Positions 28,576-39,352 of a stretch of DNA of 64,000 nucleotides are shown in pieces. A program made the position numbers and the translations under genes. Position 1 is the stretch's first letter. The number at the start of each line of letters is the position of its first letter. The notes under the pieces were generated by a model, which worked only from the letters and a program-made list of their open reading frames with translations, was not told where the DNA came from and made no database searches. Source of the stretch: Pantoea allii (GTDB lineage: Bacteria > Pseudomonadota > Gammaproteobacteria > Enterobacterales > Enterobacteriaceae); assembly GCF_002307475.1 (NCBI RefSeq), contig NZ_NTMH01000057.1:1-64000 (forward strand), written 5' to 3'.

Positions 28576-30633
28576 ATGTCACGCGCCGGAAAAACTGTAA
28601 GCTGGATTGGCGGGATTTTAGTCGTGCTGATCGTCGTGGTGGTAGTGGTCATTGCAACATTCGACTGGAATCGCCTGAAACCAACAATTAACCAGAAAGT
28701 GTCTGCGGAACTTAACCGGCCCTTTGCCATTCGTGGTGATTTGGGAATCGCATGGCAGCGTAACCGTGAAGAACCCGGATGGCGTGCCTGGATACCCTGG
28801 CCTCATCTGCACGCCGAAGACATTATGCTGGGTAATCCCCCTGATATTCCCGATGTCACTATGGTGCATTTGCAACGTGTGGACGCCACACTTGCGCCGC
28901 TGGCATTACTGCATAAAGAGGTTTTTATCCCCTGGATAAAGCTGCAGCAGCCGGACGCGCGTCTGATCCAAACCGCGGATAAGAAAAACAACTGGACCTT
29001 TACCCTCGCGAACAGCGACAGCAAAGACGACAAGTCGCCGCCATCGGCCTGGTCATTCCGTTTGGATAATATCCTGTTTGATCAGGGGAAAATCCTTTAT
29101 CGCGATGCCGTTAACAAGGCGGATGTGACGCTTAACGTCAACCCACTGGGTAAGCCTGTGCCTTATTCGCAAATCGCGGGCGGTGACGACAGACAAAAAG
29201 GGGCAGGTGATTTTGTCTTTGGCTGGCAGGCAACGGGCAGCTACAACAATGAAAAACTCACGGGTGAGGGCAAGATCGGCGGCATGTTATCCCTGCGCAG
29301 CCAGACAACGCCTTTCCCGGTACAGGCAGACGTGCATAACGGCAGTACGCGCGTTCAGTTGACTGGCGGTGTGCAGGACCCACTGAATCTGGGTGGACTG
29401 GATGTGCGCCTGCGTTTTTCGGGTGATACGTTGGCGAATCTGTATGGCCTGACTGGCGTTTTATTACCTGATACGCCGCCTTATGAAACCGATGGTCGCC
29501 TTATCGCTAAATTTACGGGGAAAGAGGGCGGGGTTTTCCGTTACCAGGGGTTTAATGGTCATATTGGCGACAGCGATATCCACGGTTCCCTGACCTACAG
29601 CCAGGGCAAGCCGCGACCAAAACTGGTGGGTGAACTCCGCTCGGATCAATTACGCATGGCGGATTTAGGCCCGCTAATCGGGGTTGATTCTGGTAAGGGC
29701 AGCGAGAAAACCGCACTGGCCAAGGCGAAACGCGGTGAAAAAACCACGCAGCCTGCCGATCGTGTCCTGCCTCACGACAAGTTTGATACTAAAAACTGGA
29801 ACGTCATGGATGCGGATGTGAAGTTTAGCGGCAAACGTATCGAACACAGCAATTCGCTGCCATTAAGCGATCTTTATACCCATTTACAGCTGGATAACGG
29901 TAATTTGCTGCTTGATCCGCTACGTTTCGGCATGGCTGGCGGTAACCTCAACAGTACGATTCGGCTGGAAGGCGATCGCTCGCCCATGCGGGGCCGGGCT
30001 GATATTCATGCCCGCAAACTTCGTCTGCGCCAGCTGTTTCCCAATGTGCAGGCAATGCAGAACAGCCAGGGACAACTGAACGGTGATGCCAGCTTAACCG
30101 GCACCGGTAATTCCGTTGCTGACCTGCTGGCTACCAGTAATGGTCAGTTAAAACTGCTGATGAACGACGGGCTGATCAGCCGCAATCTGATGGAAATCGC
30201 GGGATTAAACGTTGGTAATTATCTGGTCGGCAAGCTGTTTGGTGACGATGAGGTCCGTATTAACTGCGCGGCAACCGATCTTAAGCTGCAAAATGGTCTG
30301 GCCACGCCAGGACTGTTTGTGTTTGATACGGAAAATGCCGTCATCAACGTGACAGGAACTGCAAACTTCGCCAATGAACGCCTGGATCTTTCTGTTAATC
30401 CAGAGAGTAAAGGTATTCGCGTCGTGACCTTACGCTCTCCTTTGTACGTTCGCGGCACGTTCAAAAATCCGGATGCCGGCGTGAAGACTGGTCCCTTACT
30501 GGCACGCGGTGCGGCGGCGGTAGCGCTGGGTGCCGTCGTCGGGCCCGCAGCGGCGCTCCTGGCGCTGATTTCGCCCAGTGATACGGACGATAACCAGTGC
30601 AGCCGGGTACTGCAGCAAATGAAGAAGAAGTGA
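28576..30633 (+). CDS. yhjG: AsmA-family protein YhjG
   Basis: Member of the AsmA-like family (685 aa; 686 in E. coli): a single N-terminal membrane helix at about residues 8-28 and a long periplasmic domain. Larger AsmA-like proteins (YhdP, TamB, YdbH) move phospholipid to the outer membrane; YhjG's own role is unproven. The N-terminal motif FDWNRLKPTINQKVSAELNRPFAIRGDLG and the C-terminal AsmA block (GTASFANE-like, LRSPLYVRGTFKNPDAGVK) are conserved. The start at 28576 has ggagg 8 bases upstream; an in-frame GTG at 28552 is less likely. It abuts convergent ppiC with no spacer, at the junction with rep-region genes. Confidence 0.92.
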   Translation: MSRAGKTVSWIGGILVVLIVVVVVVIATFDWNRLKPTINQKVSAELNRPFAIRGDLGIAWQRNREEPGWRAWIPWPHLHAEDIMLGNPPDIPDVTMVHLQRVDATLAPLALLHKEVFIPWIKLQQPDARLIQTADKKNNWTFTLANSDSKDDKSPPSAWSFRLDNILFDQGKILYRDAVNKADVTLNVNPLGKPVPYSQIAGGDDRQKGAGDFVFGWQATGSYNNEKLTGEGKIGGMLSLRSQTTPFPVQADVHNGSTRVQLTGGVQDPLNLGGLDVRLRFSGDTLANLYGLTGVLLPDTPPYETDGRLIAKFTGKEGGVFRYQGFNGHIGDSDIHGSLTYSQGKPRPKLVGELRSDQLRMADLGPLIGVDSGKGSEKTALAKAKRGEKTTQPADRVLPHDKFDTKNWNVMDADVKFSGKRIEHSNSLPLSDLYTHLQLDNGNLLLDPLRFGMAGGNLNSTIRLEGDRSPMRGRADIHARKLRLRQLFPNVQAMQNSQGQLNGDASLTGTGNSVADLLATSNGQLKLLMNDGLISRNLMEIAGLNVGNYLVGKLFGDDEVRINCAATDLKLQNGLATPGLFVFDTENAVINVTGTANFANERLDLSVNPESKGIRVVTLRSPLYVRGTFKNPDAGVKTGPLLARGAAAVALGAVVGPAAALLALISPSDTDDNQCSRVLQQMKKK

Positions 30634-30915
30634 TCAGTTACGATAGAGCACTTTTATAATGTGGTAACCAAAAGCGGTTTTCACCGGCCCAAAAGGTTGT
30701 AACAACGGGCAGGTGAACGCCGCTTTATCAAAGGCCGCGACCATTTTCCCCCGACGGAACTCTCCCAAATCACCCCCGTTCCGGCCAGAGGGACAGAGCG
30801 AATGTTTGCGGGCAAGTTGCTGGAAATTTTCGCCTTTTTGCAGTTTTTCCAGCAGGGCAGTCGCCTGCGCCTCGTGTTTCACCAGAATATGTAAAGCCGC
30901 GGCAGTTTTCGCCAT
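30634..30915 (-). CDS. ppiC: Peptidyl-prolyl cis-trans isomerase PpiC (parvulin)
   Basis: Minimal single-domain cytoplasmic parvulin (93 aa, as in E. coli) catalysing proline isomerisation. The whole protein is the rotamase domain: HILVK at the start, [17 protein letters not shown] in the middle, [13 protein letters not shown] at the end. Its stop codon sits directly against the yhjG stop. In E. coli ppiC lies beside ilvC and rep; here rep is still the upstream neighbour, but ilvC is replaced by yhjG. Confidence 0.96.
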   Translation of the reverse strand: MAKTAAALHILVKHEAQATALLEKLQKGENFQQLARKHSLCPSGRNGGDLGEFRRGKMVAAFDKAAFTCPLLQPFGPVKTAFGYHIIKVLYRN

Positions 30916-31072
30916 GATGATGTCTCTGTTGTGTATAATCGTCCCCCATTATAAACCTGTCTTTTCAAATCGCAGATGTGTTAACGGCGCATATTCATTG
31001 AGTCAGTGCTGACGGGCTACCGCCCTCACTGCGGTTCGAAATCGGTCTTCTATTTCAACAGAGCGATTCCCT

Positions 31073-33094
31073 ATGCGTTTAAACTCCAGCCAACAACGAG
31101 CCGTCGAATTTGTTACCGGTCCCTGTCTGGTTCTGGCGGGTGCAGGCTCGGGGAAAACCCGCGTGATCACCAATAAAATCGCGCATCTGATTCGTGAATG
31201 TGGCTATCAGGCTCGCCATATTGCTGCTGTCACTTTCACCAATAAAGCCTCGCGCGAAATGAAAGAGCGCGTGGCGCAAACGCTGGGACGCAAAGAGGCA
31301 CGCGGCCTGATGATCTCCACGTTTCACACGCTGGGGCTGGAGATTATCAAGCGCGAATATGTGGCGCTGGGGATGAAGTCCAACTTTTCCCTGTTCGACG
31401 ATCAGGATCAACTGGCGTTGCTCAAAGATCTGACCAGCGAATGGCTGCAAGAGGATAAGACATTACTGCAGCAGCTGATTTCCACCATTTCTAACTGGAA
31501 AAACGATCTGGTCGATCCGCCGAAAGCGGCAGCATTAGCCCGCTCAGAGCGCGATAACCTCTTTGCCCACTGCTATGCACTTTACGATCGGCATCTTAAA
31601 TCCTGTAACGTGCTGGATTTTGACGACTTAATTCTGTTACCGACGCTTCTGCTACAGCGTAATCAGGACGTCCGCGAGCGCTGGCAACAACGAATTCGTT
31701 ACCTGTTGGTGGATGAGTACCAGGATACGAACACCAGTCAGTATGAACTGGTCAAGCTGCTGGTCGGTGCCCGGGCGCGTTTCACCGTCGTAGGGGATGA
31801 CGATCAGTCTATTTACTCCTGGCGCGGTGCGCGCCCGCAAAATCTGGTCCTGCTTAATGAGGATTTCCCGGCGCTGGAAGTGGTTAAGCTTGAGCAAAAC
31901 TACCGTTCTTCACAACGTATCCTTAAAGCGGCGAATATCCTGATCGCCAATAATCCGCATGTGTTTGAGAAACGTCTGTTTTCTGAACTGGGTCTGGGCA
32001 GTGAACTCAAGGTCCTCAGCGCGAACAGCGAAGAGCACGAAGCAGAACGGGTGACGGGCGAACTGATCGCCCATCACTTTATCAATAAAACCCAGTATAA
32101 AGATTACGCCATCCTGTACCGCGGTAACCATCAATCCCGCGTGTTTGAAAAATTCTTGATGCAGAACCGCATCCCTTACCGCATTTCCGGCGGGACCTCC
32201 TTTTTCTCGCGTCCCGAGATCAAGGACCTGCTGGCATACCTGCGAGTGCTGACGAATCCCGATGATGACAGTGCTTTTTTGCGCATTGTGAATACACCAC
32301 GGCGCGAAATTGGTCCGGCAACGCTGCAAAAGCTGGGCGAGTGGGCCAATGTACGTAACAAAAGCCTGTTTAATGCCAGTTTTGATGTCGGTCTGGGACA
32401 AACGCTGACCGGGCGTGGGCTCGAACATTTGCAGCGTTTTACGCATTGGCTCAATGACATTATCCAGCTCAGCGAACGTGAGCCGGTTAATGCCGTGCGC
32501 GATTTAATACGCGGCATCGATTACGAAAGCTGGCTGTTTGAAACGTCGGGCAGCCCTAAAGCTGCCGAAATGCGCATGAAAAACGTCAATACCCTGTTTC
32601 AGTGGATGACGGAAATGCTGGAAGGTAGCGATCTGGATGAGCCCATGACGCTGGCCCAGGTTGTCACGCGCTTCACGCTGCGCGACATGATGGAACGCGG
32701 TGAGAGCGACGAAGAGCTCGATCAGGTGCAGCTCATGACGCTTCACGCCTCTAAAGGGCTGGAGTTTCCCTACGTTTTCCTGGTTGGCATGGAAGAAGGG
32801 CTGCTACCGCACCAGAGCAGCATCGATGAAAATAACATTGAGGAAGAACGCCGTCTGGCGTATGTCGGCATCACCCGCGCGCAGAAAGAGCTGACGTTTA
32901 CCTTATGCCGGGAGCGCCGTCAGTATGGCGAACTGGTTCGTCCCGAGCCCAGCCGCTTTTTGCTGGAACTGCCGCAGGACGATGTGATCTGGGAAACCGA
33001 GCGGAAAGTGGTGAGTGCAGAAGAGCGCATGAAAACCGGCCAGAGTCGCGTGGCCGGATTGCGTGCAATGCTGGAAAAGGCGAAAAAGAGCTAA
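31073..33094 (+). CDS. rep: ATP-dependent DNA helicase Rep
   Basis: Superfamily-1 3'-to-5' helicase (673 aa, as in E. coli) that travels with the replisome through DnaB and removes proteins ahead of forks. Motif I GAGSGKT is at residues 23-29; [13 protein letters not shown] (Ia), [10 protein letters not shown] (II), [15 protein letters not shown] (III), [11 protein letters not shown] (IV), [19 protein letters not shown] (V) and [13 protein letters not shown] (VI) follow. The C-terminus (MLEKAKKS) is a short basic tail of the kind that contacts DnaB. Divergent from ppiC across 157 bases. Confidence 0.97.
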   Translation: MRLNSSQQRAVEFVTGPCLVLAGAGSGKTRVITNKIAHLIRECGYQARHIAAVTFTNKASREMKERVAQTLGRKEARGLMISTFHTLGLEIIKREYVALGMKSNFSLFDDQDQLALLKDLTSEWLQEDKTLLQQLISTISNWKNDLVDPPKAAALARSERDNLFAHCYALYDRHLKSCNVLDFDDLILLPTLLLQRNQDVRERWQQRIRYLLVDEYQDTNTSQYELVKLLVGARARFTVVGDDDQSIYSWRGARPQNLVLLNEDFPALEVVKLEQNYRSSQRILKAANILIANNPHVFEKRLFSELGLGSELKVLSANSEEHEAERVTGELIAHHFINKTQYKDYAILYRGNHQSRVFEKFLMQNRIPYRISGGTSFFSRPEIKDLLAYLRVLTNPDDDSAFLRIVNTPRREIGPATLQKLGEWANVRNKSLFNASFDVGLGQTLTGRGLEHLQRFTHWLNDIIQLSEREPVNAVRDLIRGIDYESWLFETSGSPKAAEMRMKNVNTLFQWMTEMLEGSDLDEPMTLAQVVTRFTLRDMMERGESDEELDQVQLMTLHASKGLEFPYVFLVGMEEGLLPHQSSIDENNIEEERRLAYVGITRAQKELTFTLCRERRQYGELVRPEPSRFLLELPQDDVIWETERKVVSAEERMKTGQSRVAGLRAMLEKAKKS

Positions 33095-33124
33095 TCAGTC
33101 GCTGAGCGGATGAGGTAAGCGGGG

Positions 33125-34609
33125 TCAGGAAAGCGTCAAAGACCAGTGGACATAGGACTGATAATGGCTTTCCTGTTCAAGCAGCTCGGCCCGCAGCGGA
33201 TGGACGTCCAGCCAGCCTGCCGGTAGCGTGACATGCAAGGCTTCATCATCTGCCTGCATACGAACGGCGGGTAAGGTGTCATCACGACGGCGAGTGGAGA
33301 AGATAATGGACAGTCGCAGCAGACGACACAAACGCTCGGCCAGACGCGGTGGTAGGGCATTTTGTTGCGTCAGTAGAGCAAGGTCGATGCTGCCACTTTG
33401 ATTTTGCAGTAAGCAGGCAAGCAGCTTTTTCTGCGCCGGTGTAAAACCCGGAAGGTCGAGATGGCGAACCAGATAGGCCGCGTGCTGCGGGGCCTGACGA
33501 AAATCGACACTCAGTCCGATTTCGTGAATCGTACAGGCACTAAGCAGTAGCTCCCGACAGCGCTGGTCTAGCTTCCAGCTAACACTCACCTGACGAAAAA
33601 AGCTTTCCGCCAGCTGGCGTACCCGGTCGGCCTGACAGACATCAATATTGAAACGGCGCTGCACATTTTGCAGCGTGCGGCTGCGAATGTCGCGATCAAC
33701 AGGCAGATGCAGCATACCGTACACCAGACCTTCGCGAAGCGCGCCACCGGCCAGGGTCATGCTGTCAATATTGAGTTCCTGGAAGATGGCAATAAGAATG
33801 GAAAGCCCACTGGGGAACACTAACGCGCGTTCCAGCGTCAGGCCTTCAATTTCAAGCTCTTCGAGTTTGCCACACTGAATAGCGCGCTGCTTTAACTGTT
33901 GCAGCTTGCTCAGGGTGATGCGCTCATCCATGCCCTGGGCCACCATGATTTCCTGGAGGGCCTGAACCGTTCCAGAAGCACCAACGCAAACCTCCCAACT
34001 CTGTTTGCGCAGTTCTGTGGTAACAGGTTTTAGCATCGCTTTGGCTGCTTCTTCTGCCTGGTCAAAATTTTCTTTAGCCAGGTGGCGATCGCCAAAGAAA
34101 CGCTCCAGCCAGGTGACACAGCCCATTTGCAGACTATACAGCACATTGGCATGCGAACCATCGCCAGTGGCTAACTCTGTGCTGCCACCGCCAATGTCTA
34201 CCACCAGGCGTTGATCAGAACCCCCGGTGGTATGCGCCACGCCCTGATAAATCAGACGCGCTTCTTCTTCGCCACTAATCACATTGATGGCGCAACCCAG
34301 AATCTGCTGTGCCTTATCAAGGAATTCCTGCGCATTCGCCGCGATACGCAGCGTGGCGGTTGCTACCACCCGAATCTGATCGGGGGGAATATCCTGAAGC
34401 TGTTCAGAGAAAAGCCGCAGACATTGCCAGCCGCGAGCCATGGCGTCGGCGGACAGACAATTCGATTTATCCAGGCCAGCGGCCAGGCGCACCTTGCGTT
34501 TGATTTTAGCGATGGTCTGAATACTTCCCGACACTTCGCTGACTACCAGCATGTGAAAGCTGTTAGAACCTAAATCAATGGCAGCATAGAGAGTCGATGC
34601 GCTTAGCAT
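33125..34609 (-). CDS. gppA: Guanosine pentaphosphatase/exopolyphosphatase GppA
   Basis: Ppx/GppA phosphatase (494 aa, same as E. coli) converting pppGpp to ppGpp and degrading polyphosphate. The ASKHA-fold phosphate loops are clear: [16 protein letters not shown] near the N-terminus and [11 protein letters not shown] near residue 145; [13 protein letters not shown] lies between them, and a C-terminal HD-like helical domain follows. The start at 34609 ([14 protein letters not shown]) is chosen from the E. coli length; the frame remains open upstream into rhlB. It follows rhlB by 7 bases, probably on one transcript. Confidence 0.96.
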   Translation of the reverse strand: MLSASTLYAAIDLGSNSFHMLVVSEVSGSIQTIAKIKRKVRLAAGLDKSNCLSADAMARGWQCLRLFSEQLQDIPPDQIRVVATATLRIAANAQEFLDKAQQILGCAINVISGEEEARLIYQGVAHTTGGSDQRLVVDIGGGSTELATGDGSHANVLYSLQMGCVTWLERFFGDRHLAKENFDQAEEAAKAMLKPVTTELRKQSWEVCVGASGTVQALQEIMVAQGMDERITLSKLQQLKQRAIQCGKLEELEIEGLTLERALVFPSGLSILIAIFQELNIDSMTLAGGALREGLVYGMLHLPVDRDIRSRTLQNVQRRFNIDVCQADRVRQLAESFFRQVSVSWKLDQRCRELLLSACTIHEIGLSVDFRQAPQHAAYLVRHLDLPGFTPAQKKLLACLLQNQSGSIDLALLTQQNALPPRLAERLCRLLRLSIIFSTRRRDDTLPAVRMQADDEALHVTLPAGWLDVHPLRAELLEQESHYQSYVHWSLTLS

Positions 34610-34616
34610 GGTCAAC

Positions 34617-35909
34617 TTAACCCGAACGTTTACGGTTGTTATGACGTGGTGCACCGCGGCGGCCGGTGTTGTTGCCTCCACGACGCTGACCGTTGCCTGA
34701 ACGACTACGCGTCAGACGTTTCGGTGGCGGTAATTCACTTAACAGCGCATCGCTGTTGTACTTGCTCACCGGGATACTGTGACCAATGTACTCTTCAATG
34801 CCGGGCAGATTTAACGCGTACTCTTCGCACGCCAGGCTGATAGAGTGACCGCTTGCGCCCGCACGGCCAGTACGGCCAATGCGATGAACATAGTCTTCGC
34901 GGTCGTCAGGCAGATCGTAGTTAAACACGTGGGTAACGGCGGGAATATGCAGGCCGCGTGCTGCCACATCAGTTGCCACCAGGATATCAATATCACCTTT
35001 CGTGAAGTCATCCAGGATACGTAAACGTTTCTTCTGCGCCACGTCGCCGGTCAGCAACCCGACCCGATGACCGTCTGCAGCCAGATGGCCCCAGATGTCT
35101 TCGCAACGGTGCTTGGTGTTAGCGAAAATGATTGCTCTGTCGGGCCACTCTTCTTCCACCAGCGTCTGCAGCAAGCGCATTTTCTCTTCGTTTGACGGAT
35201 AGAAAAGCTCTTCTTTGATGCGATGACCGGTTTTTTGTTCAGGCTCAACTTCAACGTATTCGGCACTGTTCATGTGCTCGAATGCCAGTTCACGCACGCG
35301 GTAAGAAAGCGTGGCAGAGAAAAGCATGCTCAGGCGTTGGGTCGCGGCAGGCATGCGGCGGAACAACCAACGGATATCTTTTATAAAGCCGAGATCGAAC
35401 ATGCGATCGGCTTCGTCCAGCACCATGACCTGAATGGCACCAAGGTTGACGTGATTCTGCTTGGCATAGTCAATTAAACGGCCGGTGGTGCCCACCAGAA
35501 TGTCGACACCTTGTTCCAGCACTTTTAACTGTTTGTCGTAGCCATCGCCACCGTAAGCCAGACCTAATTTAAGGCCGGTCGATGCCGCCAGAGGTTCCGC
35601 ATCGGCGTGAATTTGCACTGCAAGTTCACGTGTCGGTGCCAGAATTAAGGCGCGCGGTTGGTTAACCTGGCGGCCCTCTGGAGCAGGGTGAGAGAGAAGA
35701 TGATGAAACGTTGACGTTAAAAACGCCATCGTTTTGCCGGTACCGGTTTGCGCCTGACCTGCGACATCACGCCCTGAAAGCGTAAATGGCAGTGCTAACG
35801 CCTGGATAGGCGTGCAGTTATAAAACCCTTTAGTATCAAGGGCTTCCACCACCAGAGGGTGCAGGGCGAAGTCGGAAAACTTCTGTTCAGTTAAGTGTGT
35901 TTTGCTCAT
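34617..35909 (-). CDS. rhlB: DEAD-box RNA helicase RhlB
   Basis: ATP-dependent RNA helicase of the RNA degradosome (430 aa; 421 in E. coli), working with RNase E and PNPase. Q-motif [13 protein letters not shown], Walker [20 protein letters not shown] (DEAD), [18 protein letters not shown] and [10 protein letters not shown] are all present. The C-terminal tail is basic and low in complexity ([18 protein letters not shown]), a few residues longer than in E. coli; this tail assists RNA binding. Divergent from trxA. Confidence 0.97.
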   Translation of the reverse strand: MSKTHLTEQKFSDFALHPLVVEALDTKGFYNCTPIQALALPFTLSGRDVAGQAQTGTGKTMAFLTSTFHHLLSHPAPEGRQVNQPRALILAPTRELAVQIHADAEPLAASTGLKLGLAYGGDGYDKQLKVLEQGVDILVGTTGRLIDYAKQNHVNLGAIQVMVLDEADRMFDLGFIKDIRWLFRRMPAATQRLSMLFSATLSYRVRELAFEHMNSAEYVEVEPEQKTGHRIKEELFYPSNEEKMRLLQTLVEEEWPDRAIIFANTKHRCEDIWGHLAADGHRVGLLTGDVAQKKRLRILDDFTKGDIDILVATDVAARGLHIPAVTHVFNYDLPDDREDYVHRIGRTGRAGASGHSISLACEEYALNLPGIEEYIGHSIPVSKYNSDALLSELPPPKRLTRSRSGNGQRRGGNNTGRRGAPRHNNRKRSG

Positions 35910-36026
35910 AGTGTGGTAGAATATCAGCTTACTATCGCTTTACGAAAGCGTATCCGATGAAATAAAGTCAACCAACATTGGTTTATATTACGCCAATTCG
36001 CCAGGCACAATCTTGTGGAGTAAAAC

Positions 36027-36359
36027 ATGAGCAGCGATAAAATCGTTCATCTGACCGATGACAGTTTCGACACCGACGTGCTAAAAGCCGACGGCGTTAC
36101 ACTGGTAGATTTCTGGGCTGAATGGTGTGGTCCTTGTAAAATGATCGCGCCCATCCTTGATGAAGTTGCAGAAGAGTATGATGGCAAACTGACCATCGCT
36201 AAGCTGAATATTGACGATAACCCAGGTACTGCGCCGAAATACGGCATCCGCGGTATTCCTACGCTGCTGCTGTTTAAAAACGGTGAAGTCGCTGCAACGA
36301 AAGTGGGCGCATTGTCCAAAGGTCAATTAAAAGAGTTCCTGAACGCCAACCTGGCGTAA
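36027..36359 (+). CDS. trxA: Thioredoxin 1
   Basis: Cytoplasmic dithiol reductant (110 aa, one more than E. coli because of an extra N-terminal residue). The redox pair is Cys34 and Cys37 in WCGPC, and the cis-proline motif GIPTLLLF is intact. It supports ribonucleotide reductase and other reductases. The ATG has tggag 8 bases upstream. It lies between rhlB (divergent) and rho, as in E. coli. Confidence 0.98.
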   Translation: MSSDKIVHLTDDSFDTDVLKADGVTLVDFWAEWCGPCKMIAPILDEVAEEYDGKLTIAKLNIDDNPGTAPKYGIRGIPTLLLFKNGEVAATKVGALSKGQLKEFLNANLA

Positions 36360-36701
36360 TCAGGCAGAACGTCCGGCAGTGGTTAAATTTTTGCCTGCTG
36401 CTGGACGTTCGCTTTCAAGCGTGCTAACTTATTTTCACTGCACTATGAACATACCTTGTAGTTAGCATTCAAAGTTTTCTCTTGTTAGACCCTGTCATAC
36501 TGTACCTACCAGCGGTTTAGCAATCTAACGACTAGCTCTACTCTGACTAAGTCGACCGTCTCCTCGCTCCCAGTCATTATTCAAGACGATGATCGTTGAG
36601 AAGAGTTGAAAAAAGTCATTAACAGAACAGGCATGGATTAACTGCCATACCATTCACGACAAACATTTCGAGTATTACCCCGAGTTTAAGAACCCATCAA
36701 T
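36360..36701 (+). other. rho leader region
   Basis: 341 bases between trxA and rho. In E. coli this space holds a leader with the small ORF rhoL and sites where Rho attenuates its own gene. I find no convincing rhoL: the only ATG-started ORFs are very short (for example 6 codons from 36445) with poor ribosome-binding sites. A C/T-rich, G-poor stretch at 36528-36580 is a plausible Rho-loading site. Autoregulation is inferred from the E. coli precedent. Confidence 0.5.
36367..36410 (+). terminator. Hairpin after trxA
   Basis: Arms at 36367-36379 (gaacgtccggcag) and 36398-36410 (ctgctggacgttc) pair over 13 bp with one G-U pair, 8 bases after the trxA stop. No T run follows the stem; it probably stabilises the trxA 3' end while some transcription continues into rho. 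Confidence 0.65.
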
Positions 36702-37961
36702 ATGAATCTTACCGAATTAAAGAATACGCCGGTTTCTGAGCTGATTACCCTCGGCGAGAATATGGGGCTGGAAAATCAGGCTCGTATGCGCAAGCAGGAC
36801 ATTATTTTCTCAATCCTGAAGCAGCACGCGAAAAGCGGCGAGGACATCTTCGGTGATGGTGTGCTGGAGATATTGCAGGATGGATTTGGATTCCTCCGCT
36901 CTGGAGACAGCTCCTACCTCGCCGGTCCTGATGATATCTACGTTTCTCCCAGCCAAATTCGCCGCTTTAACCTCCGCACTGGTGACACCATCGCCGGCAA
37001 AATCCGTCCACCTAAAGAAGGTGAACGCTACTTTGCCCTGCTGAAAGTTAACGAAGTTAACTACGACAAACCAGAGAACTCGCGTAACAAGATTCTGTTC
37101 GAAAACCTCACGCCGCTGCACGCTAACAGTCGTCTGCGTATGGAGCGGGGTAATGGCTCTACTGAAGACTTAACCGCTCGCGTACTGGATCTGGCGTCAC
37201 CGATTGGTCGTGGCCAGCGTGGTTTGATTGTGGCACCGCCAAAAGCCGGTAAAACGATGCTGCTGCAGAACATCGCGCAAAGCATTGCCTACAACCATCC
37301 CGACTGCGTGCTGATGGTGCTGCTGATCGATGAACGTCCGGAAGAAGTCACCGAGATGCAACGCCTGGTTAAAGGTGAAGTTATTGCTTCTACCTTCGAC
37401 GAACCGGCTTCGCGTCACGTTCAGGTGGCCGAGATGGTGATCGAAAAGGCCAAGCGCCTGGTTGAACATAAAAAAGACGTCATCATTTTACTCGACTCCA
37501 TCACGCGTCTGGCCCGTGCCTACAACACCGTTGTCCCGGCTTCCGGTAAAGTCTTAACCGGTGGTGTGGACGCCAACGCCCTGCATCGTCCTAAGCGTTT
37601 CTTCGGTGCGGCACGTAATGTGGAAGAGGGCGGAAGCCTGACCATCATTGCGACGGCCCTGGTGGATACGGGTTCGAAGATGGATGAAGTGATTTACGAA
37701 GAGTTTAAAGGTACCGGTAACATGGAACTGCATCTCGCGCGTAAAATTGCTGAAAAACGTGTCTTCCCGGCGATTGATTACAACCGCTCCGGTACACGTA
37801 AAGAAGAGCTGCTAACCTCTCAGGAAGAACTGCAGAAAATGTGGATCCTGCGTAAGATCATTCATCCAATGGGTGAAATCGACGCGATGGAGTTCCTGAT
37901 TAACAAGTTGGCCATGACCAAAACCAACGATGAATTCTTCGACATGATGAAGCGTTCTTGA
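36702..37961 (+). CDS. rho: Transcription termination factor Rho
   Basis: Hexameric RNA-dependent ATPase/helicase (419 aa, as in E. coli) ending transcription at unstructured C-rich RNA. The N-terminal helical and OSB RNA-binding domains contain the RNP1 motif DGFGFLRS (60-67). The P-loop APPKAGKT lies near residue 180, Walker [17 protein letters not shown] follows, then the Q-loop region [14 protein letters not shown] and the R-loop region FKGTGNMEL. It is nearly identical to the E. coli protein. Two terminators follow. Confidence 0.98.
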   Translation: MNLTELKNTPVSELITLGENMGLENQARMRKQDIIFSILKQHAKSGEDIFGDGVLEILQDGFGFLRSGDSSYLAGPDDIYVSPSQIRRFNLRTGDTIAGKIRPPKEGERYFALLKVNEVNYDKPENSRNKILFENLTPLHANSRLRMERGNGSTEDLTARVLDLASPIGRGQRGLIVAPPKAGKTMLLQNIAQSIAYNHPDCVLMVLLIDERPEEVTEMQRLVKGEVIASTFDEPASRHVQVAEMVIEKAKRLVEHKKDVIILLDSITRLARAYNTVVPASGKVLTGGVDANALHRPKRFFGAARNVEEGGSLTIIATALVDTGSKMDEVIYEEFKGTGNMELHLARKIAEKRVFPAIDYNRSGTRKEELLTSQEELQKMWILRKIIHPMGEIDAMEFLINKLAMTKTNDEFFDMMKRS

Positions 37962-37970
37962 TCCTTTAAG

Positions 37971-37999
37971 GCGTCATCCAACCATGATGGCGTTTTTTT
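37971..37999 (+). terminator. Intrinsic terminator of rho
   Basis: Arms gcgtcatc and gatggcgt pair over 8 positions (two G-U pairs) with a 7-base loop, followed by seven T, 10 bases after the rho stop. Confidence 0.85.
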
Positions 38000-38026
38000 G
38001 CTTTAAATGATCATAAAATAGCCCTG

Positions 38027-38052
38027 ACGCCACGTTCTGACGTGGCGTTTTT
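38027..38052 (+). terminator. Second intrinsic terminator between rho and wecA
   Basis: Arms acgccacg and cgtggcgt form a perfect 8-bp stem with a 6-base loop and a T run, insulating the wec operon from rho read-through. Confidence 0.85.
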
Positions 38053-38224
38053 CATTTCCGGGCTATAGGATTGAATCCTGGCAAGCGTAATAATAATGAC
38101 GGTGGAAGTGGTGGACGTTTAACCGTTCGTGCACCTCTTCATGCCGAATTCGGAATCTGGAACAGTGATATGCGCGATCTTTAGCGTATTGTGAGTTCCA
38201 GGATGATAGCTGAGAGCGTTTAAC

Positions 38225-39325
38225 GTGAATTTACTCACTATGAGTACTGAGCTTGGTTTAGTTTTTATCTTTTCCTTGGTGTTTCTTTTCCTTGCTCGCA
38301 AAGTGGCCGAAAAAATTGGATTGGTAGACAAGCCAAATCTTCGAAAGCGTCACCATGGCGTCATTCCACTCGTTGGCGGAATCTCTGTTTATGCAGGAAT
38401 CTGTTTCGCCTTCTTCATTACAGATTATTACTTGCCGCACGCTAAGCTTTACCTGGCTTGTGCGGGGGTACTGGTATTCGTTGGTGCGCTTGACGACCGA
38501 TTCGATATCAGTGTGAAAATTCGGGCGACAGTGCAAGGTATTGTGGCTTTGGTGATGATGTTTTGCGCCAAGCTCTATTTGCTGAGTCTGGGATTTATTA
38601 TCGGTCCGGTCGAGTTAACAGTTGGCCCCTTTGGTTATGTCTTGACACTTTTTGCAGTCTGGGCAGCTATTAACGCTTTCAATATGGTCGACGGTATTGA
38701 CGGGCTCCTGGGCGGCCTTTCAACGGTGACGTTTGCAGCAATGGGGATCATCCTTTATCTGGATGGGCAGCACAGCCTCGCAATGTGGTGCTTTGCTATG
38801 ATAGCTGCCACGATGCCCTATATTTTACTGAACCTTGGTTTCCTGGGGCGGCGTTTCAAAGTGTTTATGGGCGATGCCGGCAGCACGATGATTGGTTTTA
38901 CGATCATCTGGATTTTGCTGGAAACCACCCAGGGGTTGAGCCATCCCATCACACCGGTCACAGCATTATGGCTGATTGCCATTCCTCTGATGGACATGGT
39001 CGCGATTATGTACCGCCGATTGCGTAAAGGAATGAGTCCTTTCTCCGCTGATCGCCAGCATATTCATCATTTGATAATGCGCGCGGGTTTTACTCCTCGT
39101 CAGGCTTTCGTATTGATTACCGCTGCTGCTGCTTTGCTTGCAGGAATCGGTGTTTTAGGTGAATACCTTGCCTTTATTCCTGAATGGGTGATGTTGATAC
39201 TGTTCCTGATAGCCTTCATGGGGTACGGCTATTGTTTGAAACATGCGTGGCGTGTCGCGAGAAAGGTCAGGCGATTTAAACGCCGCCTAAATAATTTTAG
39301 TAATACTAAGAAAAATGAACCCTGA
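38225..39325 (+). CDS. wecA: UDP-GlcNAc:undecaprenyl-phosphate GlcNAc-1-P transferase WecA
   Basis: Polytopic membrane enzyme (366 aa) that starts enterobacterial common antigen, and O-antigen in many strains, by forming lipid I (undecaprenyl-PP-GlcNAc). Active-site features of the MraY/WecA family are present: GALDDRFDI, NAFNMVDGIDGLLGG, FMGDAGS and DRQHIHHLIMR. The start is GTG at 38225, giving MNLLTMST, aligned with the E. coli start which is also GTG. First gene of the common antigen cluster. Confidence 0.97.
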   Translation: MNLLTMSTELGLVFIFSLVFLFLARKVAEKIGLVDKPNLRKRHHGVIPLVGGISVYAGICFAFFITDYYLPHAKLYLACAGVLVFVGALDDRFDISVKIRATVQGIVALVMMFCAKLYLLSLGFIIGPVELTVGPFGYVLTLFAVWAAINAFNMVDGIDGLLGGLSTVTFAAMGIILYLDGQHSLAMWCFAMIAATMPYILLNLGFLGRRFKVFMGDAGSTMIGFTIIWILLETTQGLSHPITPVTALWLIAIPLMDMVAIMYRRLRKGMSPFSADRQHIHHLIMRAGFTPRQAFVLITAAAALLAGIGVLGEYLAFIPEWVMLILFLIAFMGYGYCLKHAWRVARKVRRFKRRLNNFSNTKKNEP

Positions 39326-39352
39326 TAAGACTTAACAAAGGATGACGCTCTG

